Of a stretch of 64,000 nucleotides of DNA, positions 49,250 through 58,250 are shown one piece after another. Positions within the stretch are counted from its first letter, which is position 1; the number at the start of each line of letters is the position of its first letter. Where the stretch lies: the NCBI GenBank assembly GCA_902776455.1, contig CACYQI010000004.1, forward strand, positions 16,949-80,948, read 5' to 3'. The translations under genes were made by a program, and so were the position numbers. The stretch comes from an uncultured Bacteroidales bacterium. Lineage in GTDB: Bacteria > Bacteroidota > Bacteroidia > Bacteroidales > Bacteroidaceae. Under the pieces are notes generated by a model, which was given only the letters and a program-made list of their open reading frames with translations, had not been told where the DNA came from and ran no database searches.

Positions 49250-50041
49250 ATGGACATCATTATAAAAGACCTCAAGAAGACTTTCGGCGAGAAGGTTGCC
49301 GTCGATATACCCGAACTGACCATCCACAGCGGCGAGTTGCTGGGATTGGTGGGCAACAATGGTGCCGGCAAGAGTACGCTCTTCCGCCTCATCCTCGACC
49401 TCATCAAGGCCGACACGGGAACGGTACACATGGGGCAAGGAGCAAGGGGCAAGGAGCATGAGAATCCTTCCTGCCCCGACAATCCTCTTGCCCCTTGCTC
49501 CTTGCCCCTTGCCCCTTGTTTTATCAATGTGGCCGAGACTGAAGTCTGGAAGGACTGGACGGGCGCTTTCGTGGACGAAAGCTTCCTTATCGACTACCTC
49601 ACGCCCGACGAGTACTTCCAGTTCATCGCCCGCCTCACAGACACGAGCGACGAGCAGTTGGAGGCGTTTCTTGCAGAGTATCAGCACTTCATGGCCGACG
49701 AGCTGGCCGGACAGAAGAAGCTCATCCGCACCCTCAGCGCGGGCAACAAGCAGAAGGTGGGCATCATGGCGGCCATGCTACTGAGGCCCAAAGTGCTCAT
49801 CCTCGACGAGCCTTTCAACTTCCTCGACCCCAGCAGCCAGAACGCCATCAAGCATCTGCTGAAGAAGTACAACGAGGAGACGGGCGCAACCATCCTCGTC
49901 AGCAGTCACAACCTGCAGCATACCGTCGATATCAGCCAGCGCATCGTCCTGCTCGAGCACGGCAAAGTCATCCACGACATAGACAATCGCGAGAAGCAAG
50001 CGCAGGACATCCTTGAAAACTACTTTGAGATAAATGAATAA
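49250..50041 (+). CDS. ABC transporter ATP-binding protein with repeat insert
   Basis: 263 residues. Walker A GNNGAGKST (36-44), signature LSAGNKQKVG, Walker B VLILDEPF, then LVSSHNLQ. It pairs with the DUF5687 permease upstream. Residues about 62-91 (GQGARGKEHENPSCPD, then NPLAPCSLPLAPC) are unlike any ABC protein: they are encoded by a palindromic CCTTGCTCC-type repeat inserted where the family normally has a short turn between GTV and the (N/D)VA..EVWK segment. The frame is kept and all catalytic motifs remain. The gene overlaps the next by 8 bases. Confidence 0.9.
   Translation: MDIIIKDLKKTFGEKVAVDIPELTIHSGELLGLVGNNGAGKSTLFRLILDLIKADTGTVHMGQGARGKEHENPSCPDNPLAPCSLPLAPCFINVAETEVWKDWTGAFVDESFLIDYLTPDEYFQFIARLTDTSDEQLEAFLAEYQHFMADELAGQKKLIRTLSAGNKQKVGIMAAMLLRPKVLILDEPFNFLDPSSQNAIKHLLKKYNEETGATILVSSHNLQHTVDISQRIVLLEHGKVIHDIDNREKQAQDILENYFEINE
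49432..49517 (+). repeat. Palindromic insert inside the ABC ATPase gene
   Basis: Left arm GGGGCAAGGAGCAAGGGGCA plus AGGAG (49432-49456) is inverted at 49484-49507 with one base missing; the loop is ATGAGAATCCTTCCTGCCCC plus GACAATC. A further CCCCTTG unit follows. The right arm matches the intergenic repeat at 39858. Confidence 0.9.
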
Positions 50042-51218
50042 GATACCTCGTGGCATTCCCTGCCTGGCGGTCATCATCATCTTCTTCGGCTACCTGTCGT
50101 CGGTGATGGGCTTCACCAACATGCTCAACACCATCATGCGCACAGCCCACGACCTGCTGCTCAACACCGTCTTCTACCTCATGGCCATGTGCGTGCTGAC
50201 GGCCGCTCTGAGCCGCATCTTCAGCGTCTTCGGCGTGGTGGACCTCTTGCAACGCATCCTCAAGCCTGTCCTTCGCCCGCTCTACGGGCTGCCGGGCGTC
50301 TCGTCGGCCGGTGCTCTGATGACGTTCCTCAGCGACAAACCCGCCATCATCTCCGTGGCGAAGAACCCGCAGTTCGCGCGTTACTTCAAGCGCTACCAGC
50401 ACATCAGCCTCGTCAACTTCGCAGGCAGTTTCGCCATGGGGCTGCTCGTCGTCATCTTCATGATGGGCCACGGCTACTACACCGAGCCGCTCTACGGCCT
50501 TGTGGGAGCCGTCTGCGGCAGCATCATCGCCACCCGACTCATGCAGCGACTCGTGCTCCGTGAACATCCCGAATACTTGAACGAGGACGTCGTCGGCAGC
50601 AAGGAGCAGGAAATGGTAGATGGGAAATGGGTGAATGGCAAGTACGAGACGCATCCCCACGAACCCGGGCAGACGCTCTTCATCCGCATCCTCGATGCCC
50701 TGCTCGACGGAGGCAAGACGGGCGTAGAAGTGGGCCTTGCCATCATTCCCGGCGTGCTCATCATCTCCACCCTCGTCATGATGCTCACCTTCAGCGGCGT
50801 TCCTGCGCCCGACGGCCACGGCGTCATCTACACGGGCGAAGCCTATCAGGGCACGGAGCTGCTGCCGCATCTGGCCGGCAAGCTCAGCTATCTGCTCGAC
50901 TGGCTCTTCGGCTTCAAGTCCAGCCAGCTGGTGGCCTTCCCCATCACCGCGCTCGGAACGGTCGGCGCAGCCCTCGGCCTCATCCCCGAGATGATGAAGA
51001 GCGGCATCATCGACAGCAACGCCATCGCCGTCTTCACCGCCATGGGCATGTGCTGGAGCGGCTTCCTCAGCGCCGATGCCGCAACGCTCGACTCCCTTGG
51101 CTACCGCCATTTCATCTCCCGCTCCTTCACGTGTACCTTCGTGGCGGGTCTCTCGGCAGGCATCATCACCCATTGGCTCTACTTCCTCGTCACGTATCTC
51201 AGCGCCAACCTCGGTTGA
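50034..51218 (+). CDS. Nucleoside-recognition (Gate) domain membrane protein
   Basis: 394 residues. Two Gate-type halves: residues about 30-175 (LTAALSRIFSVFGVVDLLQR; LSDKPAIISVAKNP; FAGSFAMGLLVVIFMMG) and about 235-394 (VEVGLAIIPGVLIISTLVMM; FGFKSSQLVAFPITALGTVG; GFLSADAATLDSLGYR). Such proteins sit in the inner membrane and are thought to transport or gate a small molecule; nucleoside specificity is only a family label. The hydrophilic loop between the halves carries EMVDGKWVNGKY, encoded by an ATGGGAAATGG-type short repeat. Translated with the ABC ATPase through an 8-base overlap. Confidence 0.8.
   Translation: MNKIPRGIPCLAVIIIFFGYLSSVMGFTNMLNTIMRTAHDLLLNTVFYLMAMCVLTAALSRIFSVFGVVDLLQRILKPVLRPLYGLPGVSSAGALMTFLSDKPAIISVAKNPQFARYFKRYQHISLVNFAGSFAMGLLVVIFMMGHGYYTEPLYGLVGAVCGSIIATRLMQRLVLREHPEYLNEDVVGSKEQEMVDGKWVNGKYETHPHEPGQTLFIRILDALLDGGKTGVEVGLAIIPGVLIISTLVMMLTFSGVPAPDGHGVIYTGEAYQGTELLPHLAGKLSYLLDWLFGFKSSQLVAFPITALGTVGAALGLIPEMMKSGIIDSNAIAVFTAMGMCWSGFLSADAATLDSLGYRHFISRSFTCTFVAGLSAGIITHWLYFLVTYLSANLG
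50610..50642 (+). repeat. In-frame AAATGGTAGATGGG repeat in the Gate protein
   Basis: GAAATGGTAGATGGGAAATG then GGTGAATGGC, coding for EMVDGKWVNG in the loop between the two Gate halves. The unit is that of the intergenic repeat at 39670 in reverse. Confidence 0.7.
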
Positions 51219-51334
51219 ATGGGACGACGGATTGGCTGGTCAAATTGTCAGCGTTTCGAGCTGTTTGCTTTCATATAGTCAATTATTGCACACTCCGAAA
51301 AGTGGAGAAGAAGCGTCCGAAACACGGGGTTTTG

Positions 51335-51650
51335 GCCGATGCTCCACGAAGCTTCGGCCTACACTCCACGTTGTGTTGGCTTACACTCCACGTTATGTTT
51401 TCAAATTCTCCGTGCCGCGTCGGCAGAACTCGCACGCGAAAAAGTGTGCAAAAACGAGCGAAAATGCCCTGTTTTGCAAGCTGGAGATGCCAATCAGACA
51501 CTTTTCGATGAACGACAATCCTCAAGCGGTTCCCTATAATCGCCTAAAAGTGAATGCGTTGCAAAACGTCTTTCGATTTAAGCCCATCTTTTTGTTTTGA
51601 CGAGGAAAAGTGCAGCCGGAGGCAAAAAAGGCGATTCTGGAGCGATTGCC
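51335..51650 (-). repeat. Composite 22-base-array element, copy D
   Basis: Four units at 51342, 51364, 51386 and 51408 (GCTCCACGAAGCTTCGGC; ACTCCACGTTGTGTTGGC), then about 150 bases, then a weak match to the conserved block (minus strand GAATCGCCTTTTTTGCCTCC and GGGCTTAAATCGAAAG). The most diverged copy. Upstream part of the gap 51219-52164; no gene. Confidence 0.6.
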
Positions 51651-51770
51651 GGAAAGTCGAGTGTAAGCAAAAACCGCATTTTGGCTTGCATTTTGTCACT
51701 ATGTAATTCCGTCTGCAATCACCCTTGTTGCCTATTTACGCGAAGGTTGTAGCCCGAAATGCCGATTTAT

Positions 51771-51870
51771 AATGGAACACAAAGACACAAAGGCGCAAAG
51801 AGTTACGCAGGAAAGTAAGACACAAAGCCAGCGTACCCCGTCCTTTGTGCCTTTTGCTTTGGGCTGTTAC
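51771..51870. repeat. CACAAAGACACAAAGG repeat
   Basis: GAACACAAAGACACAAAGGC with an imperfect inverted partner GTCCTTTGTGCCTTTTGC; same type as the element at 1929-2071. Confidence 0.6.
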
Positions 51871-51883
51871 TTCGTGTCCTGTT

Positions 51884-51994
51884 CTGGCGGATTTGCAATC
51901 CGCCAGCATCGAATAAAGGCATTTGCAATGCCTTCAATCGTGTTCTTTGGGATTACAAATCTCTATCTCCTTGCGGTCGGATTACAAATCCGCC
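51884..51994 (+). repeat. Four palindromes spaced about 30 bases (copy 1)
   Basis: GGCGGATTTGCAATCCGCC, AAGGCATTTGCAATGCCTT, GGGATTACAAATCTC and CGGATTACAAATCCG, with centres near 51895, 51926, 51956 and 51986. The same element lies in opposite orientation at 61008-61117. Confidence 0.85.
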
Positions 51995-52096
51995 CGAACC
52001 GCGGACTTCCTTTCAAGTCTCTGCCGAAGGCCGATTCGCCCGAAAGATAATGCTGTCCGCGGGAAAAGCGCCGTAGGTGCGATAGGACACATAGCA

Positions 52097-52133
52097 AAGC
52101 GGGGAGCATCACTCATCGTGTTGCCCCCCGCTT
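52097..52133 (-). terminator. Probable rho terminator
   Basis: AAGCGGGG and CCCCGCTT enclose an inner pair; on the minus strand the stem follows the rho stop after about 30 bases but has only a weak T run. Just beyond, at 52058-52095, is TGTCCGCGGGAAAAGCGCCG, resembling the end of the 35594 element. Confidence 0.45.
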
Positions 52134-52164
52134 CAAATCATTATTCACTTTCAAAAAACTTTCT

Positions 52165-54012
52165 CTACGAGTTCATGCTGAGGAGGAACTCCTCGTTGCT
52201 GTCGGTGTTTTCGAGGCGCGACTTCACTTCGTTCATGGCTTCGATGGACGTCATGTCGGCCAGGAACTTGCGGAGAATCCACATGCGGTCAAGCGTCATC
52301 TTGTCCTGCAGCAAGTCGTCGCGGCGCGTACTGCTGGCGATGATGTTCACAGCAGGGAAGATGCGCTTGTTCGAGAGCATGCGGTCGAGCTGCAACTCCA
52401 TGTTGCCCGTGCCCTTGAACTCCTCGAAGATGACCTCGTCCATCTTGCTGCCCGTGTCGATGAGGGCTGTGGCGATGATGGTCAGACTGCCGCCGTTCTC
52501 GATGTTGCGGGCAGCTCCGAAGAAGCGTTTGGGCTTGTGGAGGGCATTGGCGTCCACGCCGCCGCTGAGCACCTTGCCGCTGGCGGGAGAGACCGTGTTG
52601 TAGGCTCGGGCCAGACGCGTAATGGAGTCGAGGAAGATGACCACGTCGTGTCCGCATTCCACCATGCGCTTTGCCTTCTCCAAGACGATGCCGGCTATCT
52701 TGACGTGGCGCTCGGCAGGCTCGTCGAAGGTGCTGGCTATGACCTCAGCCTTGACGGTACGGGCCATGTCGGTCACTTCCTCGGGACGCTCGTCGATGAG
52801 CAGCATCATGAGGTAGGCCTCGGGGTGATTGGCCGCGATGGCGTTGGCTATGTCCTTCATCAATAGCGTCTTACCCGTCTTCGGCTGCGCCACGATGAGG
52901 GCGCGCTGTCCCTTGCCGATGGGGGCGAAGAGGTCCACCACGCGGGCCGAAAGCGAGTCGCCCTTGCCCGAGCATAGCTTGAACTTCTCGTCGGGGAAGA
53001 GGGGCGTAAGGTTCTCGAAGGGGCTGCGGTCGCGAACCGTGTCGGGGTTGCAGCCGTTGATGCGTTCCACGCGAATCAGCGGGAAGAACTTCTCGCCGTG
53101 CATGGGCGGACGCACAGGGCCTTCCACCACGTCGCCTGTCTTGAGGCCGAACTGTCGGATCATCTGCGTGGTGACGTAGATGTCGTCGGGACTGCTCAGG
53201 TAGTTGTAGTCGCTGCTGCGCAGGAAGCCGAATCCTTCGGGCATGACTTCGAGCACACCTTCGCCGCGAATCTTGTCGCCAAAGCTGAATGCGGCGGTTG
53301 CGGTTCCCTCCGTCTCCCCCGATGGAGCGGGAGTGAAGGCCTCTCCTCGTGCAGGCTTCGACGAAGCTTCGGCAGTCAGCGTCTTGCCCTCTGAGAGGTT
53401 CTTTAGCTGCTCTGCGGCAGTAGGTATGTCCTGAATGATGATGAAGTCGGGTTCCTCAGTCACGATGGGCTGCTCGCCTGCTTCTTCTGGGGCAAGGTCG
53501 GGCGCGGGTTCTTGGCTTTCGTCCTTGTCGTCGGACATCGAATCGTCCTGTTTTTGGCTCTCGGCCGCTTGTTCCGCCCTTGTCTCTCCTATGCGTTTGC
53601 GGCGCTTCTTTTCTGGCTGAGGCTCAGCAGGAGCCGCTTCTTCCGGTGCGTTGACAGCGGTTTCGGCCTCTGCTTCGGCCTGCTGTTGCTGTTCTGTTTG
53701 CTCTTGGCTGGCGGCCAGGGCTGCTGCTTCAGCCGCCTTCTCCGCATTCGACTTGCGTCCGCGTTTCTTCTTCGGAGCCGGTGTCTCGCTTGCAGTAGCG
53801 GCTTCCACGGCTGCTTCCTCGGCAGCAGGTTCGGCAGCTTTGGGCTTCCTTCCCCTCTTCTTTGGTGTGGGTTCCGCCGTGGCCTGCAGGGACTGGGCGT
53901 CAAGTATGTTGTAGATGAGTGTAGTCTGGTCGTCGCTTAACTCCGCGCCAAGTTTTCCGGCAAGCGCAGTTAGCTCTGCCAGAGTCATTCCTTCAAGTTC
54001 GCTTTTGTGCAT
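52165..54012 (-). CDS. rho: Transcription termination factor Rho
   Basis: 615 residues. N-terminal Rho-N helices ([19 protein letters not shown]), then an inserted low-complexity region, about residues 45-245, rich in Ala, Glu, Lys and Pro with AT-hook-like KKRGRKPK and [11 protein letters not shown]-binding cold-shock part: [20 protein letters not shown]. ATPase: Walker [11 protein letters not shown] (about 375), [24 protein letters not shown] (Walker B) and the Q/R-loop region with [14 protein letters not shown]. Long disordered inserts are known in Rho of Bacteroidetes, where they promote condensate formation in B. thetaiotaomicron. Divergent from the ABC-F gene. Confidence 0.95.
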   Translation of the reverse strand: MHKSELEGMTLAELTALAGKLGAELSDDQTTLIYNILDAQSLQATAEPTPKKRGRKPKAAEPAAEEAAVEAATASETPAPKKKRGRKSNAEKAAEAAALAASQEQTEQQQQAEAEAETAVNAPEEAAPAEPQPEKKRRKRIGETRAEQAAESQKQDDSMSDDKDESQEPAPDLAPEEAGEQPIVTEEPDFIIIQDIPTAAEQLKNLSEGKTLTAEASSKPARGEAFTPAPSGETEGTATAAFSFGDKIRGEGVLEVMPEGFGFLRSSDYNYLSSPDDIYVTTQMIRQFGLKTGDVVEGPVRPPMHGEKFFPLIRVERINGCNPDTVRDRSPFENLTPLFPDEKFKLCSGKGDSLSARVVDLFAPIGKGQRALIVAQPKTGKTLLMKDIANAIAANHPEAYLMMLLIDERPEEVTDMARTVKAEVIASTFDEPAERHVKIAGIVLEKAKRMVECGHDVVIFLDSITRLARAYNTVSPASGKVLSGGVDANALHKPKRFFGAARNIENGGSLTIIATALIDTGSKMDEVIFEEFKGTGNMELQLDRMLSNKRIFPAVNIIASSTRRDDLLQDKMTLDRMWILRKFLADMTSIEAMNEVKSRLENTDSNEEFLLSMNS

Positions 54013-54125
54013 AAGCTGAGTATGCTTAGTAAGTAAGTTATTATATAAATAAATGTATGAGGGAAACTTTCGAACTGTCGGAAACGGATAGAAAGCCGAC
54101 AGTGTTATTTCGTTGATTTCAGGTG

Positions 54126-54133
54126 CAAAGATA
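54126..54133 (-). promoter_or_regulatory. rho promoter -7 box
   Basis: TATCTTTG on the minus strand, 113 bases before the ATG, giving a leader of about 105 bases that could carry autoregulation. Confidence 0.55.
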
Positions 54134-54240
54134 CGACAAAAAACTGAAAACTGAAAAGCGAAAAGAGAAAAATTATTTCCTTTCTTGCAGTTTTTGCTTA
54201 TTTTCCCTGTTCTCTACTCCCTAATCTCTAATCTTTTTTG

Positions 54241-54248
54241 TACTTTTG
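54241..54248 (+). promoter_or_regulatory. Promoter -7 box of the ABC-F gene
   Basis: TACTTTTG, only 14 bases before the ATG at 54263; supports that start over the upstream in-frame ATG at 54185. Confidence 0.6.
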
Positions 54249-54262
54249 CAAGAAAAAAGTGT

Positions 54263-56182
54263 ATGGTTTCGTACTTGCAGGTTCAAAATCTGACGCGTAG
54301 TGTAGGCGACAGAACCCTCTTCAGCGACCTCTCGTTCAGCATAGGGGAGGGGCAGAAAGTGGGGCTTATAGCCAAGAACGGAACGGGCAAAAGCACGCTG
54401 CTGAACATACTGGCCGGGGCGGATCAGGCAGATGAGGGACAAGTAGTCTTCCGCAACGGACTGCGCATCGGCTACCTGGAGCAGACGCCAAGCTACCCGT
54501 CCGAGCTTACCGTCATAGAGGCTTGCTTCTGGCAAGGCAACGAGACGACCAACCTCATCCGCGAGTACGAGTCGTGCATGGCCTCGGGGCATCAGGAAGG
54601 ACTGCAAGACATCCTCGACCGCATGGAGCATCTGAAGGCATGGGACTACGAGACGCGGGCCAAGACCATCCTCTCGCAGCTCTACATCTCGGAGTTCGAC
54701 AAACCGCTATCCCAACTGTCGGGCGGACAGCTGAAGCGCGTCGCTCTCGCCAACACGCTCATCATGGAGCCTGACCTCCTCATCCTCGACGAGCCGACAA
54801 ACCACCTCGACCTGCAGATGATAGAATGGCTTGAGAACTATCTCTCCCGCTCCAACGTCACGCTCCTCATGGTTACGCACGACCGTTACTTCCTCGACCA
54901 CGTCTGCTCCGTCATACTCGAACTCGACGAAGAGGCTATCTACACCTATCATGGCAACTATGCCTATTACCTCGAGAAGCGTGCCCAGCGACTCGAAGTG
55001 GCAAGGGCAGAGGTGGCTCGGGCAACGAACCTCTATCGCACGGAACTCGACTGGATGCGCCGCATGCCACAGGCTCGAGGACATAAGGCCCGCTACCGCG
55101 AAGAGGCATTCTACGAGCTGGAGAAGCAGGCCCATCGCCGCATCGAGGAACAGCAAGTGAAGCTCGAGATGAAGTCGGCCTATATAGGCAGCAAGATCTT
55201 CGAGGCGGAGTACGTGAGCAAGGCTTACGGCGACCGCGTTCTGCTTAAGGATTTCTACTACAACTTCTCGCGATACGAGAAGCTGGGCATCGTAGGAGCA
55301 AACGGCACAGGCAAGAGCACTTTCGTCAAGATGCTGCTCGGCCTCGTCAAGCCCGACAGCGGGCGCTTCGTCGTAGGCGAGACCGTTCGCTTCGGCTACT
55401 ATAGTCAGGAAGGCATGCAGTTCGACGAACAGATGAAAGTCATTGATGCCGTCCGCAAGACAGCCGAGTTTGTTGACCTCGGAGGAGGCAGGCATCTCTC
55501 CGCCATGCAGTTCCTTCAGCACTTCATGTTCTCGCCCAAACAGCAGCAAAACTACATCTACAAGCTCTCGGGCGGCGAGAAGCGCAGGCTCCACCTTTGC
55601 ACCGTGCTGATGCAAAGTCCTAACTTCCTCGTCCTCGACGAACCGACCAACGACCTTGACATCCCTTCTCTGCAGATTCTCGAGCAATACCTGCAAGATT
55701 TCCGCGGCTGCGTCATCATCATCAGCCACGACCGCTACTTCATGGACAAGGTAGTCGATCATCTCTTCGTCTTCAAGGGGAATGGCGAAGTAAAGGACTT
55801 CCCCGGCAACTACACACAGTACAGAAGCCTCAACCCCGACCTCTCGCCGAAGCCTCAGAAGGCTCAGAATCCTCAGAGTTCTCAGAATAATCAGAATCCT
55901 CAGAACACTCAGAATTCTCAGACTACTCAGAGCTCTCAGAATCCTCCGAGCACTCAGAGAGAAAGGAAGCGCAAGCTCTCTTTCCGCGAAAAGCAAGAGT
56001 TCGAGGCCCTAGGAAAAGAGATAGACCAGCTTGAACAAGAGAAGGCCGACATCGAAGCAGCGCTCAGCAGCGGCACCCTCAGCACGCAGGAAATCATCGA
56101 CCTGAGCAAGCGTCTGCCCGTCGTAAACGACCTTCTCGACGAGAAGTCCATGCGTTGGCTCGAACTAAGTGAAATAGAATAA
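54263..56182 (+). CDS. ABC-F family ATPase (Uup-like)
   Basis: 639 residues; soluble, ribosome-associated family. ABC1: Walker A AKNGTGKST, signature LSGGQLKRVAL, Walker B LLILDEPTNHLD. A linker with coiled coil (RAQRLEVARAEVARATNLYR) precedes ABC2: GANGTGKST, LSGGEKRRLHL, FLVLDEPTNDLD. A C-terminal coiled coil (REKQEFEALGKEIDQLEQEK, then ADIEAALSSG) is as in Uup. Between ABC2 and the coiled coil lies a repeat-encoded SSQNNQNPQNTQNSQTTQ tract. Start at 54263 is fixed by the promoter box. Probable role in translation or ribosome quality; drug resistance is not implied. Confidence 0.9.
   Translation: MVSYLQVQNLTRSVGDRTLFSDLSFSIGEGQKVGLIAKNGTGKSTLLNILAGADQADEGQVVFRNGLRIGYLEQTPSYPSELTVIEACFWQGNETTNLIREYESCMASGHQEGLQDILDRMEHLKAWDYETRAKTILSQLYISEFDKPLSQLSGGQLKRVALANTLIMEPDLLILDEPTNHLDLQMIEWLENYLSRSNVTLLMVTHDRYFLDHVCSVILELDEEAIYTYHGNYAYYLEKRAQRLEVARAEVARATNLYRTELDWMRRMPQARGHKARYREEAFYELEKQAHRRIEEQQVKLEMKSAYIGSKIFEAEYVSKAYGDRVLLKDFYYNFSRYEKLGIVGANGTGKSTFVKMLLGLVKPDSGRFVVGETVRFGYYSQEGMQFDEQMKVIDAVRKTAEFVDLGGGRHLSAMQFLQHFMFSPKQQQNYIYKLSGGEKRRLHLCTVLMQSPNFLVLDEPTNDLDIPSLQILEQYLQDFRGCVIIISHDRYFMDKVVDHLFVFKGNGEVKDFPGNYTQYRSLNPDLSPKPQKAQNPQSSQNNQNPQNTQNSQTTQSSQNPPSTQRERKRKLSFREKQEFEALGKEIDQLEQEKADIEAALSSGTLSTQEIIDLSKRLPVVNDLLDEKSMRWLELSEIE
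55854..55961 (+). repeat. Twelve 9-base units (CTCAGAAnn) in the ABC-F gene
   Basis: Units CTCAGAATC, CTCAGAGTT, CTCAGAATA, ATCAGAATC, CTCAGAACA, CTCAGAATT and so on; each codes a P/S/T/N-Q-N/S triplet, giving a flexible linker. Nine-base period keeps the frame whatever the copy number. Confidence 0.9.
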
Positions 56183-56208
56183 CATTAATCACTATAAATT
56201 ATACTACT

Positions 56209-57078
56209 ATGAAACTAACAGGAAGAAGAGAGAGTACTAACGTTGATGACCGTCGCGGAATGCGTACAACCGCCAAGATGGGCGGCATGGGCATCGGAGG
56301 CATCATCATTGCATTGCTTTTGACATGGGCTACAGGCGGCAACCTGGGCGACTTCTTGGGCAACACGGGCTTGCTTGAGGGCAACGTCACCGAGCAGACA
56401 GCCGACGGACGTTCCTTTACGCCTGAGGAAGAAGAACTTGCCAAGTTCTCGCGACAGATACTGGCAGGAACCGAAGACGTGTGGACTGAGGAATTCAAGA
56501 AGCTGGGCCGTACCTACGAGCCGCCTAAGATGGTGCTCTATACGGGCAGCGTGCAGACGGCATGCGGCGGCGGGCAGTCGAGCATGGGGCCCTTCTATTG
56601 CTCTGCCGACCAGTGCCTCTACATCGACCTCTCCTTTTTCTCTTCCATGAAGCAGCAGCTGGGAGCCGACGGCGACTTTGCCTATGCCTATGTGATAGCC
56701 CACGAAGTAGGACACCACGTGGAGTACCTCTTGGGTTCGCTCCAAAAGGCGCACGAGCAGATGTCGAGGCTGAACCAGAAGGATGCCAACAGGGTGAGCG
56801 TCCGCCTGGAGCTTTTGGCCGACTTCTATGCCGGCATCTGGGCTTACCACGACAACAAGATGTTCGGCAGCCTGGAGGACGGCGACCTGGAGGAAGCCAT
56901 CCATTGTGCTGAGGTCATCGGCGATAACTATCTGCAGGAAAAGGCTCGCGGATACTCTCAGCCCGAAAGCTTTACCCACGGCACCAGCAAGCAGCGCATG
57001 AAGTGGCTCAAGCTGGGACTGACCACAGGCGACATCAGTCGCGGCACGACCTTCCAGTGTAGCGATGCAGAACTCTGA
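56209..57078 (+). CDS. ypfJ: YpfJ-type zinc metallopeptidase family protein
   Basis: 289 residues. N-terminal cytoplasmic piece (RRGMRTTAKMGGMGIGG) and one membrane helix (IIIALLLTWATGG), then a metallopeptidase-like domain with HEVGHH at 165-170 (zinc His165 and His169, Glu166), preceded by ACGGGQSSMGPFYC and CLYIDLSFF, all typical of the YpfJ/KPN_02809 family (PF04228). Proteolytic activity of the family is little documented. It lies 26 bases after the ABC-F gene and ends before a GAAAATG / CATTTTC hairpin. Confidence 0.88.
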   Translation: MKLTGRRESTNVDDRRGMRTTAKMGGMGIGGIIIALLLTWATGGNLGDFLGNTGLLEGNVTEQTADGRSFTPEEEELAKFSRQILAGTEDVWTEEFKKLGRTYEPPKMVLYTGSVQTACGGGQSSMGPFYCSADQCLYIDLSFFSSMKQQLGADGDFAYAYVIAHEVGHHVEYLLGSLQKAHEQMSRLNQKDANRVSVRLELLADFYAGIWAYHDNKMFGSLEDGDLEEAIHCAEVIGDNYLQEKARGYSQPESFTHGTSKQRMKWLKLGLTTGDISRGTTFQCSDAEL

Positions 57079-57135
57079 ATATAACGAAGAAAAGGCGAAA
57101 ATGGTATGTTTTTGCAACATTTTCCCTTTCTTTTG

Positions 57136-57166
57136 TTGACAAATTGAAATAAAAGCTCTACCTTTG
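57136..57166 (+). promoter_or_regulatory. asnA promoter
   Basis: TTGAC at 57136-57140, 20-base spacing, TACCTTTG at 57159-57166; 40 bases before the ATG. Near-perfect consensus. Confidence 0.8.
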
Positions 57167-57206
57167 CATGGAAAATTGAAAGAAACACTGAAAAAGAAGG
57201 CAAAAC

Positions 57207-58244
57207 ATGAGCAAACTCTCAAAGCCTGCCGGGTACAAAGCTTTGCTGGACCTCAGCCAAACGGAGCAGGCAATAAAGAAGATTAAAGACTTTTTCCTTT
57301 GCAGTCTCAGTACGGAGTTGCGTCTGAGCCGTGTAACGGCACCGCTTTTCGTGCTGCGCGGCTTGGGCATCAACGACGACCTCAACGGTGTGGAACGCCC
57401 TGTCAGCTTCCCCATCAAGGACATGGACGATGCTGTGGCCGAGGTGGTACACTCCTTGGCTAAGTGGAAACGCTTGACGCTTGCCGAGTACAAAACTAAG
57501 CCGGGCTTCGGCATCGTGACCGACATGAACGCCATCCGTGCCGACGAGGAGCTGGACAACATACATAGCCTTTACGTTGACCAGTGGGACTGGGAGCGTG
57601 TGCTGCTGCCTGAACATCGCAACGAGGCATACCTGCGTCGCATCGTCCAGAAGATATACAGCGCCATCCTTCGCACCGAGTTCTACATCTGCGAAACGTA
57701 TTCGCAGCTTCGGCCTTACCTGCCCGAGGACATCCACTTCATACATAGCGAAGAACTGCTACAGATGTTCCCCGACAAGACGGCGAAGGAGCGCGAGCAC
57801 CTCATCTGCCAGAAGTACGGAGCCGTGTTCATTATGGGCATTGGCGGCAAGCTGAGCAATGGCGAGGTACACGACAACCGCGCCCCCGACTACGACGACT
57901 GGAGCACACCCAACGAGAGCGGCTTCATGGGCCTCAATGGCGACCTGCTTGTCTGGTATCCCATGTTGGGACGAAGCATCGAGCTTAGTTCGATGGGCAT
58001 CCGCGTTGACAAGGAGGCCCTCTTGCGCCAGCTTGCCCTGCAAGGCAAGGAAGAACGCGAGCAGCTTTACTTCCATCAGCGACTGCTGAGCGACACGTTG
58101 CCCCTGACCATCGGCGGCGGCATCGGTCAGAGCCGTCTCTGCATGGTGCTGCTGCACAAGGCGCATATCGGCGAGACGCAGGCCAGCATCTGGCCCGACA
58201 GCATGAGGCAGGAATGCCGAGAGGCAGGAATGCAACTTATATAA
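57207..58244 (+). CDS. asnA: Aspartate-ammonia ligase
   Basis: 345 residues; makes asparagine from aspartate, ammonia and ATP (class II tRNA-synthetase-like fold). Landmarks: LSRVTAPLFVLRGLGINDDL, RPVSFPIKD, VVHSLAKWKRLTLAEY, GIVTDMNAIRADEELDNIHS, YVDQWDWERV, FIMGIGGKLSNGE and the closing GGGIGQSRLCMVLL. Length is that of the family. Transcribed alone from a strong promoter. Confidence 0.97.
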   Translation: MSKLSKPAGYKALLDLSQTEQAIKKIKDFFLCSLSTELRLSRVTAPLFVLRGLGINDDLNGVERPVSFPIKDMDDAVAEVVHSLAKWKRLTLAEYKTKPGFGIVTDMNAIRADEELDNIHSLYVDQWDWERVLLPEHRNEAYLRRIVQKIYSAILRTEFYICETYSQLRPYLPEDIHFIHSEELLQMFPDKTAKEREHLICQKYGAVFIMGIGGKLSNGEVHDNRAPDYDDWSTPNESGFMGLNGDLLVWYPMLGRSIELSSMGIRVDKEALLRQLALQGKEEREQLYFHQRLLSDTLPLTIGGGIGQSRLCMVLLHKAHIGETQASIWPDSMRQECREAGMQLI

Positions 58245-58250
58245 TTAATT

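Noticed and set aside
51884-51994. CRISPR or attachment-site interpretation of the 30-base spaced palindromes
   Set aside because: Repeats are short palindromes that differ from each other and there is no integrase or cas gene nearby.
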